A stretch of 64,000 bases of DNA, taken from the NCBI GenBank assembly GCA_031409955.1, contig JANNYF010000220.1, positions 62,001 to 126,000 on the forward strand. The letters are read 5' to 3'. Positions 1 through 8,328 of the stretch are shown here, piece after piece. The stretch is from JAFDVL01 sp031409955. Lineage in GTDB: Bacteria; Acidobacteriota; Blastocatellia; RBC074. Below the pieces are notes generated by a model. It was not told the DNA's origin, searched no databases, and was given only the letters and a program-made list of their open reading frames with translations. The stretch's first letter is position 1; each line of letters begins with the position of its first letter. The translations under genes and the position numbers were made by a program.

Positions 1-2349
1 GACGCCGCGCAAATCCGGGAAGCCTGTCGCGGGCGCATTGAACGGATGATTGGCAACCGTGATGCCTCCGTCCAGCGGCGAGACGGGCAAATTGCCCTGG
101 CTATAACGCAACGTACCAATGCCGCGATTGCCGGTGTACGTTGCTCGGAGCTTTGATTTGAAGGGCATCTCGCGCTCTATCGTCAGGCTCCATTGTTGCG
201 TGTACGGCATTTGCAAATCAGGGTCTATGACGGTCAAGCTCACGCGCGAAGTCAGATTGCCGGGCGTGAAAACAAAGCCATCGGTTGGATCGGCGATGTT
301 CAGTCTGTTGGTATAAGAAAGCAGCGCGGCGTTCGGCGGATTGAACCGAACCGAAGCGCCGGTTTGCGAAAACACCGATTGGAACAGGCGTCCGTGATAG
401 ATGCCATAGCCGCCGCGAATCGAAGCTCGACCTGCGCCGCCTGTCAACTTCCCTAAGAATCCTTCTCGCCAGTTGGGCGACCAGGCAAAGCCGAGCCGCG
501 GTTCGATATTATCCTTATCGTCGGAGAAGCCATATTCAATGCGGTTCTGCGCCTCGCGCGGCGCAGAAACATATTCGTGGCGTACGCCCAGATTGAACGT
601 CAGATTGCGCGTGACCTTCCAATTGTCTTCGGCATAGAAGTTGGCTTCGCTGATGCGATTTTCCAGGAAGAATGGCCCGAAGCCTTTCTGATAGGTGGCG
701 ACACAACCGCGCAGGAATTGATCGTAGGGCGTCGCCAACGTGGTGCCGCCGCAGATGCGATTGAAGGTGTAAAACCCACGCGAGAAGTTGTCGGCCTTGT
801 CATCCAACTGCTGGAAGCGCATATCCGTGCCTGCCTTCACGGAATGCTTGCTGCCTAAAATCGAGGAGATGTTGTACACATACTGATGATCCGTCTGAAA
901 CCGATTGATCGGGAAGTTGCCCGCGTTGCCGATGATTGAACCGGAAACCGGGCTGGCGGTGAAGCGAATGATGGGCGTGTCATTGCCGGCCTTGATGCCC
1001 ACCAACGTTGTGCGCAAACCCAGCCCGTAACGAAATTCTCCGACAGTCTTGGGCGTAAACAAATGCGTGTACGTCATCCCTAAATTTTGCTGCCGATTAT
1101 TTTGGTCGGTGGCTTCACCAACAATGATGTCGCTGTTCTGAAAGCGTTGCCGCGTGTATTGATAGCGCACGGTCAACGTGTCTGACTCGCGCACTTTGAA
1201 ATCCAATCTGCCGGAATGATCCGAGAGCGGACGATTGAAGCCAACATCGCCAACATAAGTGCGATTGCTGCGCGGGTCGTTGGGCGTCAAGTTGGTGGGA
1301 AAGCGTGCAATCACGGATTGGATGAAGGCGCGATTGGCGGGTGTGTCATTCGCCGCCGCCAGTTGGGGCGTTCGGTCGGTCGGCAACAGCAGGTCGCGGG
1401 TGTAACCTAGCGCGCCGCTTTCGCGCTTTTGATCGAAGCTGCCAAAGAAAAAGAAGCGTTCTTTGATGAGTGGCCCGCCAATCGTGAACCCGTATTGATT
1501 GCGGCGATTGACTGGTTTTTTCACCGTGCCGGGCGTGAAATAACTCTTGGCATTGAGCGTGCTGTCCTGATGAAATTCGTACACATCGCCATGAAATCTG
1601 TTCGTGCCGGATTTTGTTTGGACCAACACGACGGCTCCATAGCCGCGCCCGAATTCTGCCGTGAAGTTGTTGGTAATCACTTGAAACTCACGAATGGTTG
1701 AAAGCGCCGCGCCTTGCCGATTCTGATTCTCGGACGAATCGTCGTTATTCACGCCATTGATTTGAAAGGTCGCACCCCGCGTGCCAGTGCCGTTGAAGTT
1801 GATCGAAGAGCCAGACGACGCCGTGGGATTGTTTTGCCCAGACGTGGGGTTTTCCTGAAAGCCCGTGAAGATTTCTGCGAGCGAAAGAAAGCTGCCCGGA
1901 TTTGACGTTGGTTTATCAATGATCGCCTGCGAATTGAGCGATTGCTTGACTTCAGCATCTGTCGTATTGATGGGCGTCACATCCGCAGTGATCGTGATTT
2001 CGGCAACGGAACCAGCAACATCCAGCTTGAAGTTCGAGACGGTGTTTTTGTTGAGTTCGACCGCGACGGCTTGCTTGGTGGTTTTCTGAAAGCCTTTGAC
2101 ATCGGCGGTCACATCGTAAGTGCCAAGCGGCAAAAACGGCATATTGTAATAGCCTTCGCCGTTGCTGGTGACGGTGCGCGAAAAGCCCGTCTCAAGGCTT
2201 TTCGCGGTGACTTGCGCGTTCGGAATCACTGCGCCTGTCGCATCGGTGACCGTTCCGCTGAGTGTTCCGGTGACGGTCTGCGCCCAGGCAGGCATCGTGA
2301 ACGCAAACATGAATGACAGGATTGTGTAGGCAAAGAAACGACGTAGCAT
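1..2349 (-). CDS. TonB-dependent receptor, Oar-like, 5' part (runs off the left edge)
   Basis: Outer-membrane beta-barrel transporter, probably for a large or scarce substrate that cannot be named from sequence. The reading frame is open from ATG 2349 to the window edge (783 residues visible, C-terminus missing). A signal peptide ends near AWAQ (residues 21-24). It is followed by a carboxypeptidase-regulatory-like beta-sandwich (about 27-110, starting GTLSGTVTDATGAVIPNA) and a plug domain containing NGVNNDDSSENQNRQG and the EFGRGYGA motif. Long barrel strands follow. A GGAGG ribosome site lies just before the start. This domain order is typical of the large Oar/CarboxypepD_reg receptors abundant in acidobacteria. 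It lies 104 bp downstream of the glycosidase gene on the same strand and may share its transcript. A second receptor of the same kind ends near the right edge. Confidence 0.9.
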   Translation of the reverse strand, partial: MLRRFFAYTILSFMFAFTMPAWAQTVTGTLSGTVTDATGAVIPNAQVTAKSLETGFSRTVTSNGEGYYNMPFLPLGTYDVTADVKGFQKTTKQAVAVELNKNTVSNFKLDVAGSVAEITITADVTPINTTDAEVKQSLNSQAIIDKPTSNPGSFLSLAEIFTGFQENPTSGQNNPTASSGSSINFNGTGTRGATFQINGVNNDDSSENQNRQGAALSTIREFQVITNNFTAEFGRGYGAVVLVQTKSGTNRFHGDVYEFHQDSTLNAKSYFTPGTVKKPVNRRNQYGFTIGGPLIKERFFFFGSFDQKRESGALGYTRDLLLPTDRTPQLAAANDTPANRAFIQSVIARFPTNLTPNDPRSNRTYVGDVGFNRPLSDHSGRLDFKVRESDTLTVRYQYTRQRFQNSDIIVGEATDQNNRQQNLGMTYTHLFTPKTVGEFRYGLGLRTTLVGIKAGNDTPIIRFTASPVSGSIIGNAGNFPINRFQTDHQYVYNISSILGSKHSVKAGTDMRFQQLDDKADNFSRGFYTFNRICGGTTLATPYDQFLRGCVATYQKGFGPFFLENRISEANFYAEDNWKVTRNLTFNLGVRHEYVSAPREAQNRIEYGFSDDKDNIEPRLGFAWSPNWREGFLGKLTGGAGRASIRGGYGIYHGRLFQSVFSQTGASVRFNPPNAALLSYTNRLNIADPTDGFVFTPGNLTSRVSLTVIDPDLQMPYTQQWSLTIEREMPFKSKLRATYTGNRGIGTLRYSQGNLPVSPLDGGITVANHPFNAPATGFPDLRGV

Positions 2350-2453
2350 AAAACCTCCGGGTAAGTTGACGGGATACGGGTTTGTAACCTGCTTCGACGG
2401 GGGGAATAGTATTCGTGGGAAGTAGCTGATAGCAAGAAACGCGGCGGCGGCAA

Positions 2454-3746
2454 TCACTTTTTGTTCGCGTTTTGTAGTTGCAAGGCTTCCTGGACGCGGT
2501 TCAAGTAATCTGCATTGGGATTCACAGCAGAATCTTTGATCGCCGCATCGTAGGAAAACAGGATGAAGCCTTGCGCACCTTTTTGCCGTGCGGCATTGAT
2601 TTTTTCAAGCGTGCTGACGACTGGAATCTTCCAACTGCCGATGCCAGCCCAGACCTGATTATTCCCCCGCGCACCAACCGCAACTTCGATTTGCCGCGTG
2701 AACGTGGACGTTTCTTCGGTGTAGGCCATTGGGCAAACCGCATCCAAAATCCCACGCTTGAGCCAGAGCTTCCAATCCTGGCATCGCGCGTCGAACGCGT
2801 CTTTGTCATTCGCAAAGACAGCGGCGGACACCAGCGCATTCGGCTTGCGCGCTTTGACGCCTTGATAAATGCGCTCCACCAAATCGGTCACTTGATCGCG
2901 TTGGAATTGCGAATAGCGTTCAGGAAAAGCATTGACGTGCGCGAGCGGATCCGTCACGGCAATCTCGGCAAAATGCTTGCGGTCGGCGGGCGAAATGGTT
3001 TTTTCCAACTCGGCGCGAAAGCGATCCAGCGACGTGCGGCTGTAATCAAATTGGCGATTCGGATAGCGAATGTAATCGAAGTGCAAACCGTCTACGTCGT
3101 AGCGTTCGGTGATGTCAATCCAGAGGTTATAAATTTGTTCTTTGACGCCGGGATGCGCGGGCGAAAAGAAAATACCTTCGAGTTCTTCTTTGTTGTTTTG
3201 CGCGTAGCTGATGAGCGTGCTGCTGTAGTTCGGCGCTTTCGGCTCGCCCTTGTAAAGTTCCGCCGCAATACCGCGCGGCACAGCGAGCCATTCGGGATGT
3301 TTGTACATCGCGTGTTCGCGTGATTTCGGCAATTTATCGGCATCAGCCACGAGGAAAGTATTGATCCAGGCGTGAACTTTTAATCCGGCAGCGTGCGCTT
3401 CTTTGATGGTTAATTCCAGCGGGTCAAAATCGTCGTCCTCGTCTTCGAGCAACGCGGCACGAGGTTCCCACCTCGCTTTGTAATACGCATCGCCGCGCCC
3501 GCGCACCTGCACAATCAACGTATTGAAGCCCGCCGCGTTTGCCCGCTTGACCATTTCCTTGACTGCTTCCGGCGAAGTCATCGTGTCGCGCACGACCCAC
3601 AACGCGCGCACTTCGTTGGGCGGAGCGGCGACCAAATTCGCCAGCAGCGGCGACGGCGCAGCAATCTGTTGCAACGGAATGATTGCGAGGAGTAAGACAA
3701 CCGAAACGATAAATAACGCGATCAGGACGCGCTTGAGATGCTTCAT
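2454..3746 (-). CDS. Glycosyl hydrolase-like 10 (GHL10) family protein
   Basis: A 430-residue envelope protein of the GHL10/DUF187 family, which has a TIM-barrel fold related to glycoside hydrolases and includes YngK-like proteins. A hydrophobic N-terminal segment (about residues 7-27) is a signal peptide or anchor. The barrel starts at NEVRALWVVRDTMTSP. Family-typical pieces are visible, including GLKVHAWINTFL, YDVDGLHFDYIRYP and DAVCPMAYTEETSTFTRQ. The DGLHFDYIRYP strand is the signature of this family. The substrate is unknown; related proteins are thought to act on cell-wall or exopolysaccharide glycans. The start is ATG 3746. It is the first gene of a minus-strand pair with the TonB receptor, which could take up released products, although that link is only an inference. 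Confidence 0.85.
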   Translation of the reverse strand: MKHLKRVLIALFIVSVVLLLAIIPLQQIAAPSPLLANLVAAPPNEVRALWVVRDTMTSPEAVKEMVKRANAAGFNTLIVQVRGRGDAYYKARWEPRAALLEDEDDDFDPLELTIKEAHAAGLKVHAWINTFLVADADKLPKSREHAMYKHPEWLAVPRGIAAELYKGEPKAPNYSSTLISYAQNNKEELEGIFFSPAHPGVKEQIYNLWIDITERYDVDGLHFDYIRYPNRQFDYSRTSLDRFRAELEKTISPADRKHFAEIAVTDPLAHVNAFPERYSQFQRDQVTDLVERIYQGVKARKPNALVSAAVFANDKDAFDARCQDWKLWLKRGILDAVCPMAYTEETSTFTRQIEVAVGARGNNQVWAGIGSWKIPVVSTLEKINAARQKGAQGFILFSYDAAIKDSAVNPNADYLNRVQEALQLQNANKK

Positions 3747-3884
3747 ACAAATTCACCCTGGGGCACGGGCGGGAACGGGAAGATCAAGGACAAGCAACAC
3801 TTTACAGCATTACGCTCAGGCGCGTCTAGCAGAGCAAGAATTGAGAGATCAGCATTTTACTTTTGAGTTTCTTGAGAACATTGA

Positions 3885-4232
3885 TTAAGGGAGCCAATCA
3901 TAATCTTTGGCGTGTTCCTTCCAAACTATTTGGCTCACTGTTTGTCGCGTCAATTCAATGAGGTTGTGGTCAAGATCATTGGTAAACCAAACTACCAAAA
4001 GGTGCGAGTTAAAATCAGGATCGCGAGTGTTGAGGCATTGCCATGAATTTAATTCCGCTTCCCAAGTGTAACGTGGAAGCGGAATTTGCGGCGCGATCAG
4101 CAATACGGGCAATTCTTTGTTTGGATGGTGAGCTTTGCCCGACTTCAACCTCTTTATAATCGCAGCACTAATTCCTTCAGGCGTCCCTTCTAATGCCCCT
4201 CGATAAGTTGGAAAAACAGAAAGGTCTACCAA
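3885..4232 (-). CDS. Hypothetical protein, 115 aa, TTG start
   Basis: I do not recognise this protein. The frame is closed upstream by a stop at 4242-4244, so the only reasonable start is TTG 4232 (reading LVDLSVFPTYRG), preceded by an AGGAAG ribosome site at good spacing. The sequence is mixed alpha/beta and soluble in appearance. It has a hydrophobic strand (PVLLIAPQIPLP) and an aromatic-rich middle (YTWEAELNSWQCLN). It has no signal peptide, membrane segment or low-complexity region. The C-terminus is KDYDWLP. A non-ATG start and lack of a recognised family lower confidence, but length, composition and ribosome site support a real gene. No functional link to the neighbouring glycosidase or toxin-antitoxin pair is evident. 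Confidence 0.55.
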   Translation of the reverse strand: MVDLSVFPTYRGALEGTPEGISAAIIKRLKSGKAHHPNKELPVLLIAPQIPLPRYTWEAELNSWQCLNTRDPDFNSHLLVVWFTNDLDHNLIELTRQTVSQIVWKEHAKDYDWLP

Positions 4233-4280
4233 GAAGACTTCCTAAGCGTCAGAAGTTTTATAGATATAGTCTTTCATAAA

Positions 4281-4334
4281 CGATCAAACTATCTTCCTAT
4301 CTTCCTGTTAATCTCGTGAATCCTGTCTATTTTT
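4281..4334. repeat. Short tandem-word repeat (atcttcct/aatcctgt words)
   Basis: The spacer between the 115-aa gene and brnA contains repeated near-identical words (atcttcctatcttcctgtt, then aatctcgtgaatcctgtcta). This resembles the word-type repeats elsewhere in this window but has no clear inverted arm. A similar word string (tcctattcatcggggcaatcctgtcta) lies at about 43185-43212 beside purN. The call rests on visual similarity only. Confidence 0.4.
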
Positions 4335-4373
4335 CAATACAGCAAATACTCCTGCGGGGCTGTGTTGCATTCA

Positions 4374-4763
4374 CTACGCAGTCTTTCGCTTGCGTTTCGT
4401 GGGCGTGGAATGTGCAATCAGATACTCGCCGATTTTTTCTGCGAGTCCTTTCAGGAATTGCGGATTGTCGAGCGCTGCGATAGTGGGCAAAATCTGAGCC
4501 TGTGCGGGCTTATCGGTTTTCCCCAATGCCTCCCGCAAGGTCTGGTTGATTTGCGTTTGATAGGGAGCCATATTCGGTTGTTCTGCGCGTGACTTGAATT
4601 CGGCTACGACGTCATCATCCAGCCACATATTGACACGAACTTTTCTCACGCCACGCGGCAACCGTTCCCAACTTTTAGGATTGAAGCGAAACTCTTCCTC
4701 AACGTCTTCTTCAGTTGAATCATCAACTGGTTCTTCCCAGGTTCTAATTATTTTATTCGGCAT
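4374..4763 (-). CDS. brnA: BrnA-family antitoxin
   Basis: The 129-residue antitoxin partner of BrnT. The diagnostic region is VRVNMWLDDDVVAEFKSR followed by YQTQINQTLREAL. This is the ribbon-helix-helix DNA-binding core of BrnA (COG3514), which dimerises, neutralises BrnT and represses its own operon. An acidic N-terminal stretch (about residues 10-26) precedes it. An extra C-terminal tail of about 50 residues ends in the basic string PTKRKRKTA and is longer than in short BrnA proteins. It is the second gene of the pair: its start overlaps the end of brnT by 11 bp, as expected for translational coupling. The role of the C-terminal extension is unknown. Confidence 0.88.
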   Translation of the reverse strand: MPNKIIRTWEEPVDDSTEEDVEEEFRFNPKSWERLPRGVRKVRVNMWLDDDVVAEFKSRAEQPNMAPYQTQINQTLREALGKTDKPAQAQILPTIAALDNPQFLKGLAEKIGEYLIAHSTPTKRKRKTA

Positions 4764-5034
4764 ACATCTTCTCTAACGTTTTGCTCGCTTTTCGAGCGTG
4801 AATGATACGAGTTCGACCCTCGCGCATCGTAAAAATGACCAGCAACAATCGCTTGTCTGAAAACCCAACTCTGGCAAAGCGGGCTTCATCCTCGGAATGA
4901 TTTCTATCGAAAAATTCTACTTCGTGCGGATCATCAAAGACCTCGCACGCTTCCTCAAACGTAACGCCATGCTTCGCTGCGTTCAGCGCCGCCTTGTCTT
5001 CGTCCCACTCAAATTTTCCGTCATCGTGCATCAT
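4753..5034 (-). CDS. brnT: BrnT-family toxin (ribonuclease)
   Basis: A toxin of a type II toxin-antitoxin pair. BrnT (COG2929) is a RelE-fold ribonuclease that inhibits translation. The family signature is complete: FEWDEDKAALNAAKHGVTFEEA at the N-terminus, then EVFDDPHEVEFFDRNHSEDEARF, and the C-terminal core LLLVIFTMREGRTRIIHARKAS. ATG 5034 is chosen (93 aa). GTG 5049, TTG 5040 and ATG 5031 are alternatives, since no strong ribosome site separates them. It overlaps brnA by 11 bp and precedes it, the standard toxin-first order for this family. Both genes look intact. Autoregulation by BrnA is expected from the family. Confidence 0.9.
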   Translation of the reverse strand: MMHDDGKFEWDEDKAALNAAKHGVTFEEACEVFDDPHEVEFFDRNHSEDEARFARVGFSDKRLLLVIFTMREGRTRIIHARKASKTLEKMYAE

Positions 5035-5059
5035 CGTCAATATACACACTCGTACACAC

Positions 5060-7453
5060 TCAATACAACAAATACTTCTGCCGCATGGCTTTGAATTGCT
5101 CCAACTCGCTTTGCCAAATTTGCCGCAACGCTTTGGCTTCGCTGCCTTGTTTGAAGGCGGCGAAGATTTTGTCGCTGACGAGCAGGCGGTTGAATCGCTC
5201 GACGTTGAATTCTTTTGGATAGAGTTTGTAAATTTGCGAAGCGATCTCCAAGCCCGTCAATACTGGCTCAAACGTGTTGCGGTTCGTAACGAAAACATTG
5301 ACGCCACCGCATTCCACGCCTTTGTTCGGGCTGGCGTTCGGGGTGAAACGCACGGGCACAAAGCGCACACCATTGAGTTTCAGGCCATTCAAAATTGCTG
5401 CTAACTTGCGTCCGTTAATGTACGGCGCACCGAGGATTTCAAACGGTGTATCCGTGCCGCGTCCGATGGAAACGTTCGTGGTTTCCAGCAAGGCGATGCC
5501 GGGATACAACGTCGCTTCCGTCAGGCTGCGCATATTGGGCGAAGGATTGATCCACGTCAGCCCCGTTTCATCGAACCACGCGCTGCGCCGCCAGCTTTCG
5601 ACTTTTACGATTTGCAGATCGGCGTTGAGCTTGCGCTCGCCGTTGTAAAGCTGCGCTAATTCGCCCATCGTCATTCCGTGGCGCAGCGGAATTTGGTTGT
5701 GCGCAATAAACGAAAGCTTGTCGGCATCGGCAATCGGGCCTTCGACATCGGAGCCGTTGATGGGGTTAACGCGGTCGAGGACTACGAATTTGAGTTTGTT
5801 TTTGGCGGCAGCTTCCATCGCCAACACCATCGTCGAAGGGTAGGTCCAAAAACGCGCACCGATGTCCTGAATATCAAAGACCAGCACGTCCAAATCCTTC
5901 AGCATTTCGTCGGTCGGTTTGCGCGTTTCACCGTACAAACTCAAAATCGGCAAGCCTGTTTTTTCGTCCGTAGCGTTCGCAATTTTCTCCTGATCCAACG
6001 CGCCGCGAATGCCGTGTTCCGGCGCGAACAACGCGGTCAGCTTCACGCCGGGAGCCTTGAAGAGCAGGTCAATCGTCGTGCTGCCATTTTGATCTTTGCC
6101 TGTGTGATTGGTGATGAGGCCGACGCGCTTGCCTTTGAGCATTGCGAAACTATCGCGGGCAAGAACGTCAATGCCGTTGAGGGCGGGGGAGTCGGTTGTC
6201 GGTTGTCGGTTGTCGGTAGGTTTGGCAATGATCTCGCGTGAAGCAGCGCTTGAAACTCCAAAGGGAGGCGCTGTTATTGAAGCTGTCACAATCGTTGCTA
6301 CACGCCCGCGCAAACTGCTCACGTCCGCTGGTTTTTTGGGATCAAGTTTCGGATGGACGCGATTGCTCAGGAACACGACAAATGTTTCGCTGCTCGGATC
6401 GAGCCACAATCCTGTGCCTGTAAATCCGGTGTGTCCGAAGCTGCCGACTGGAAACAAATCGCCGCGATTCGCGGAAAAGCCTGTGAACAAATCCCAGCCT
6501 AAACCGCGCACGTTGCCGTCACTTGCGTTGCCGCCGGAAGCGCGGCCTTCGGTCATTCGCGCGACGCCCATTTGACTTAGAATTCGTACGCCATTCAGCG
6601 ACCCGCCACGCAAAATCATCTGACAATAACGAGCCAAATCATCCGCCGTCGAAAACAATCCCGCGTGTCCCGCGACACCACCGAGCAGGTACGAACGCGG
6701 GTCGTGAACTTCACCGCGCATCCAACGATTCTCACGTTGTTCAGTAGGGGCGACGCGCGCTTGCAAAGCTTTCGCGGGCACAAATCCAGTGTCTTTCATG
6801 CCGAGCGAGCGATAGATATTTTCGGCGGCGAATTCATTGAGCGGTTTGCCGCTGATGCGTCGCACAAGCTCGCCCAGCACTTCAAAATTCACGTCGGAGT
6901 AAATGAACTTCGATCCGACTTCGGCAATCGGCGCGAGCTTCCAAATATTTTCCCACGCCTTTTCCACGCCGTGTTGATAATCCTCAAGCGCGTTGTCGGC
7001 GATCAATCCCGAACGATGTGTGAGCAGTTGCTCGACCGTAATCGTTTTCTTGCCCATTTCGCCGAATTCAGGAATGTAGCGCGAGACCGGATCGCCCAGG
7101 CGAATCTTGCCGCGCTCGACCAAAATCATCACCGAAGTTGCGGTCGCTACGACTTTCGTGAGTGATGCCAAATCGAAGATTGTGTCCGGCGTCATCGCTT
7201 CTGTGTTTGGTTCCAGTGCGCGATTGCCATACGCCTTGCGCCACACGATTTTGCCTTGTCGTCCGACCAGCACGACTGCGCCGGGCAATTGTTTTTTGGC
7301 GATTTCGTCGGCGATGGCTTCGTCAATATAGGCGAGTTGTTGGGCGGACATCCCGACTGACTCCGGTGTTGCAACAGGCAAGGATTGCGCAAAAGTAAAT
7401 TGCACAAGCAATGCGCAGAGGATTGTGGCGACGAGTGGTTTGATCGTTTTCAT
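5060..7453 (-). CDS. Fusion: beta-lactamase-fold serine hydrolase + exo-beta-N-acetylmuramidase NamZ
   Basis: A 797-residue secreted two-domain enzyme. A signal peptide ends at FAQ (about 21-23). Domain 1 (about 30-385) is a class C beta-lactamase/DD-peptidase-type serine hydrolase with the SLTK nucleophile motif (Ser97, Lys100) and a later GHTGFTGT segment. Domain 2 (about 415-795) is DUF1343, now known as NamZ (GH171), an exo-acting muramidase that releases MurNAc from peptidoglycan fragments. Supporting motifs are VGLITNHTGKDQNG, FAPEHGIRG and GTDTPFEILGAP. In Bacillus subtilis the equivalent activities are separate neighbouring genes (amiE and namZ), so the fusion plausibly couples peptide removal to MurNAc release in the periplasm. 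The linker peptide TDNRQPTTDS is encoded by a tandem repeat. ATG 7453 is chosen because it starts the signal peptide. Confidence 0.9.
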   Translation of the reverse strand: MKTIKPLVATILCALLVQFTFAQSLPVATPESVGMSAQQLAYIDEAIADEIAKKQLPGAVVLVGRQGKIVWRKAYGNRALEPNTEAMTPDTIFDLASLTKVVATATSVMILVERGKIRLGDPVSRYIPEFGEMGKKTITVEQLLTHRSGLIADNALEDYQHGVEKAWENIWKLAPIAEVGSKFIYSDVNFEVLGELVRRISGKPLNEFAAENIYRSLGMKDTGFVPAKALQARVAPTEQRENRWMRGEVHDPRSYLLGGVAGHAGLFSTADDLARYCQMILRGGSLNGVRILSQMGVARMTEGRASGGNASDGNVRGLGWDLFTGFSANRGDLFPVGSFGHTGFTGTGLWLDPSSETFVVFLSNRVHPKLDPKKPADVSSLRGRVATIVTASITAPPFGVSSAASREIIAKPTDNRQPTTDSPALNGIDVLARDSFAMLKGKRVGLITNHTGKDQNGSTTIDLLFKAPGVKLTALFAPEHGIRGALDQEKIANATDEKTGLPILSLYGETRKPTDEMLKDLDVLVFDIQDIGARFWTYPSTMVLAMEAAAKNKLKFVVLDRVNPINGSDVEGPIADADKLSFIAHNQIPLRHGMTMGELAQLYNGERKLNADLQIVKVESWRRSAWFDETGLTWINPSPNMRSLTEATLYPGIALLETTNVSIGRGTDTPFEILGAPYINGRKLAAILNGLKLNGVRFVPVRFTPNASPNKGVECGGVNVFVTNRNTFEPVLTGLEIASQIYKLYPKEFNVERFNRLLVSDKIFAAFKQGSEAKALRQIWQSELEQFKAMRQKYLLY
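6191..6217. repeat. In-frame tandem heptamer repeat (GTCGGTT) inside the namZ fusion gene
   Basis: About four copies of the 7-bp word gtcggtt lie in the interdomain linker of the serine hydrolase-NamZ gene. They are read on the minus strand as a Pro/Thr/Asp/Asn/Arg/Gln-rich linker. The same word family occurs at 11662-11743, next to alr. Confidence 0.9.
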
Positions 7454-7470
7454 AGTGGCGGAATAATAGA

Positions 7471-7559
7471 ACACGGATTTCGCGGATGCTACTGATACAC
7501 ACGGATTTTCAATGGCTGGTTCTGTCTTCCTCGGCAACATCCGTCTCATCCGTATTCTA
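7471..7559. repeat. Degenerate tandem-word inverted repeat (acacggatt words)
   Basis: Upstream of the namZ fusion gene, words of the type acacggatttcgcggatg and acacacggatttt (7471-7508) face the partial complement catccgtctcatccgtat (7539-7556). The arrangement resembles the other word-type hairpins in the window but pairing is imperfect. Confidence 0.5.
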
Positions 7560-7688
7560 TTTCTTTTTGCCTGTCACAAATTCTCTCCGGCAAACGTTTA
7601 GCCAACAGCGAAAGAAATTGCCCGGAAGATGGCACAGAACAGCGAGAAGACTGATAGACTGACAACAGATGCTGGGAGGAACCTCCGA

Positions 7689-8303
7689 ATGGTTGTCACG
7701 GAAGAAAAATTGAGAGAGGCCATTGTTACAACGATCCCCTTCGCGCCGCCTGAAGAGGTGAATGCCGACGTGTGTTCCGAGACCTGGGCCGAAGCCGAGT
7801 TCGAGCAGATTTTCCTGGAACATTACGGACGCATCGTTGCGGTGCTATTTCGCCTGACCGGCAATCGTGCGCAGGCGGAAGAGCTGGCCGGAGATGTGTT
7901 CTGGAAAATCTATCGGCAGCCGCTTCCGCCTGACCGCGATCACAACGTGGGCGGTTGGTTGTATCGCGTGGCGACGCGGCTCGGCATTGACGCGTTGCGA
8001 GCCGCAGCGCGGCGCAGGCGCTATGAACAGGCTGCGGGCGAGGCGGCGTATGAATCTGGCGCAGCGAGCGATGATCCGTTGGCGGACGTCTTGCGCGACG
8101 AAAAACGAAGGCGCGTGCAGTCCGTCTTGGCGGTGATGAAACCGGCACAGGCGCAACTGTTGATGCTCCGGCAAAGCGGGCTGGCGTATCAGGAACTGGC
8201 CGAAATTTTCGGTGTCAAAGCCAATTCGATTGGCACGTTGCTCGCGCGCGCGGAAGCCGATTTTGAGAAGCGCTTTCGTGAACTCTATGGAGCGGTAAAC
8301 TAG
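7689..8303 (+). CDS. ECF-type RNA polymerase sigma factor
   Basis: A 204-residue sigma-70 family factor of the extracytoplasmic-function type, with only regions 2 and 4. Region 2 begins at FEQIFLEHYGRIVAVLFRLT and includes AEELAGDVFWKIYRQP and the promoter-opening stretch NVGGWLYRVATRLGIDALR. Region 4 is a helix-turn-helix at GLAYQELAEIFGVKANSIGT. ATG 7689 is chosen over ATG 7629 because a GGGAGGA ribosome site lies 8 bases upstream and the extra residues match no family feature. It is transcribed with the downstream zinc-finger anti-sigma/TonB fusion, 25 bp away. This is the usual sigma/anti-sigma arrangement, so its activity is probably held by that partner. Its regulon is unknown. Confidence 0.9.
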   Translation: MVVTEEKLREAIVTTIPFAPPEEVNADVCSETWAEAEFEQIFLEHYGRIVAVLFRLTGNRAQAEELAGDVFWKIYRQPLPPDRDHNVGGWLYRVATRLGIDALRAAARRRRYEQAAGEAAYESGAASDDPLADVLRDEKRRRVQSVLAVMKPAQAQLLMLRQSGLAYQELAEIFGVKANSIGTLLARAEADFEKRFRELYGAVN

Positions 8304-8328
8304 CAGTTACTGCTCAGGGGTAAAAATT

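Noticed and set aside
2478..3323. Long open frame (281 codons) on the plus strand
   Set aside because: It lies wholly opposite the GHL10 glycosidase gene, has Arg/Phe/Val-rich shadow composition, no ribosome site and no domain pattern.
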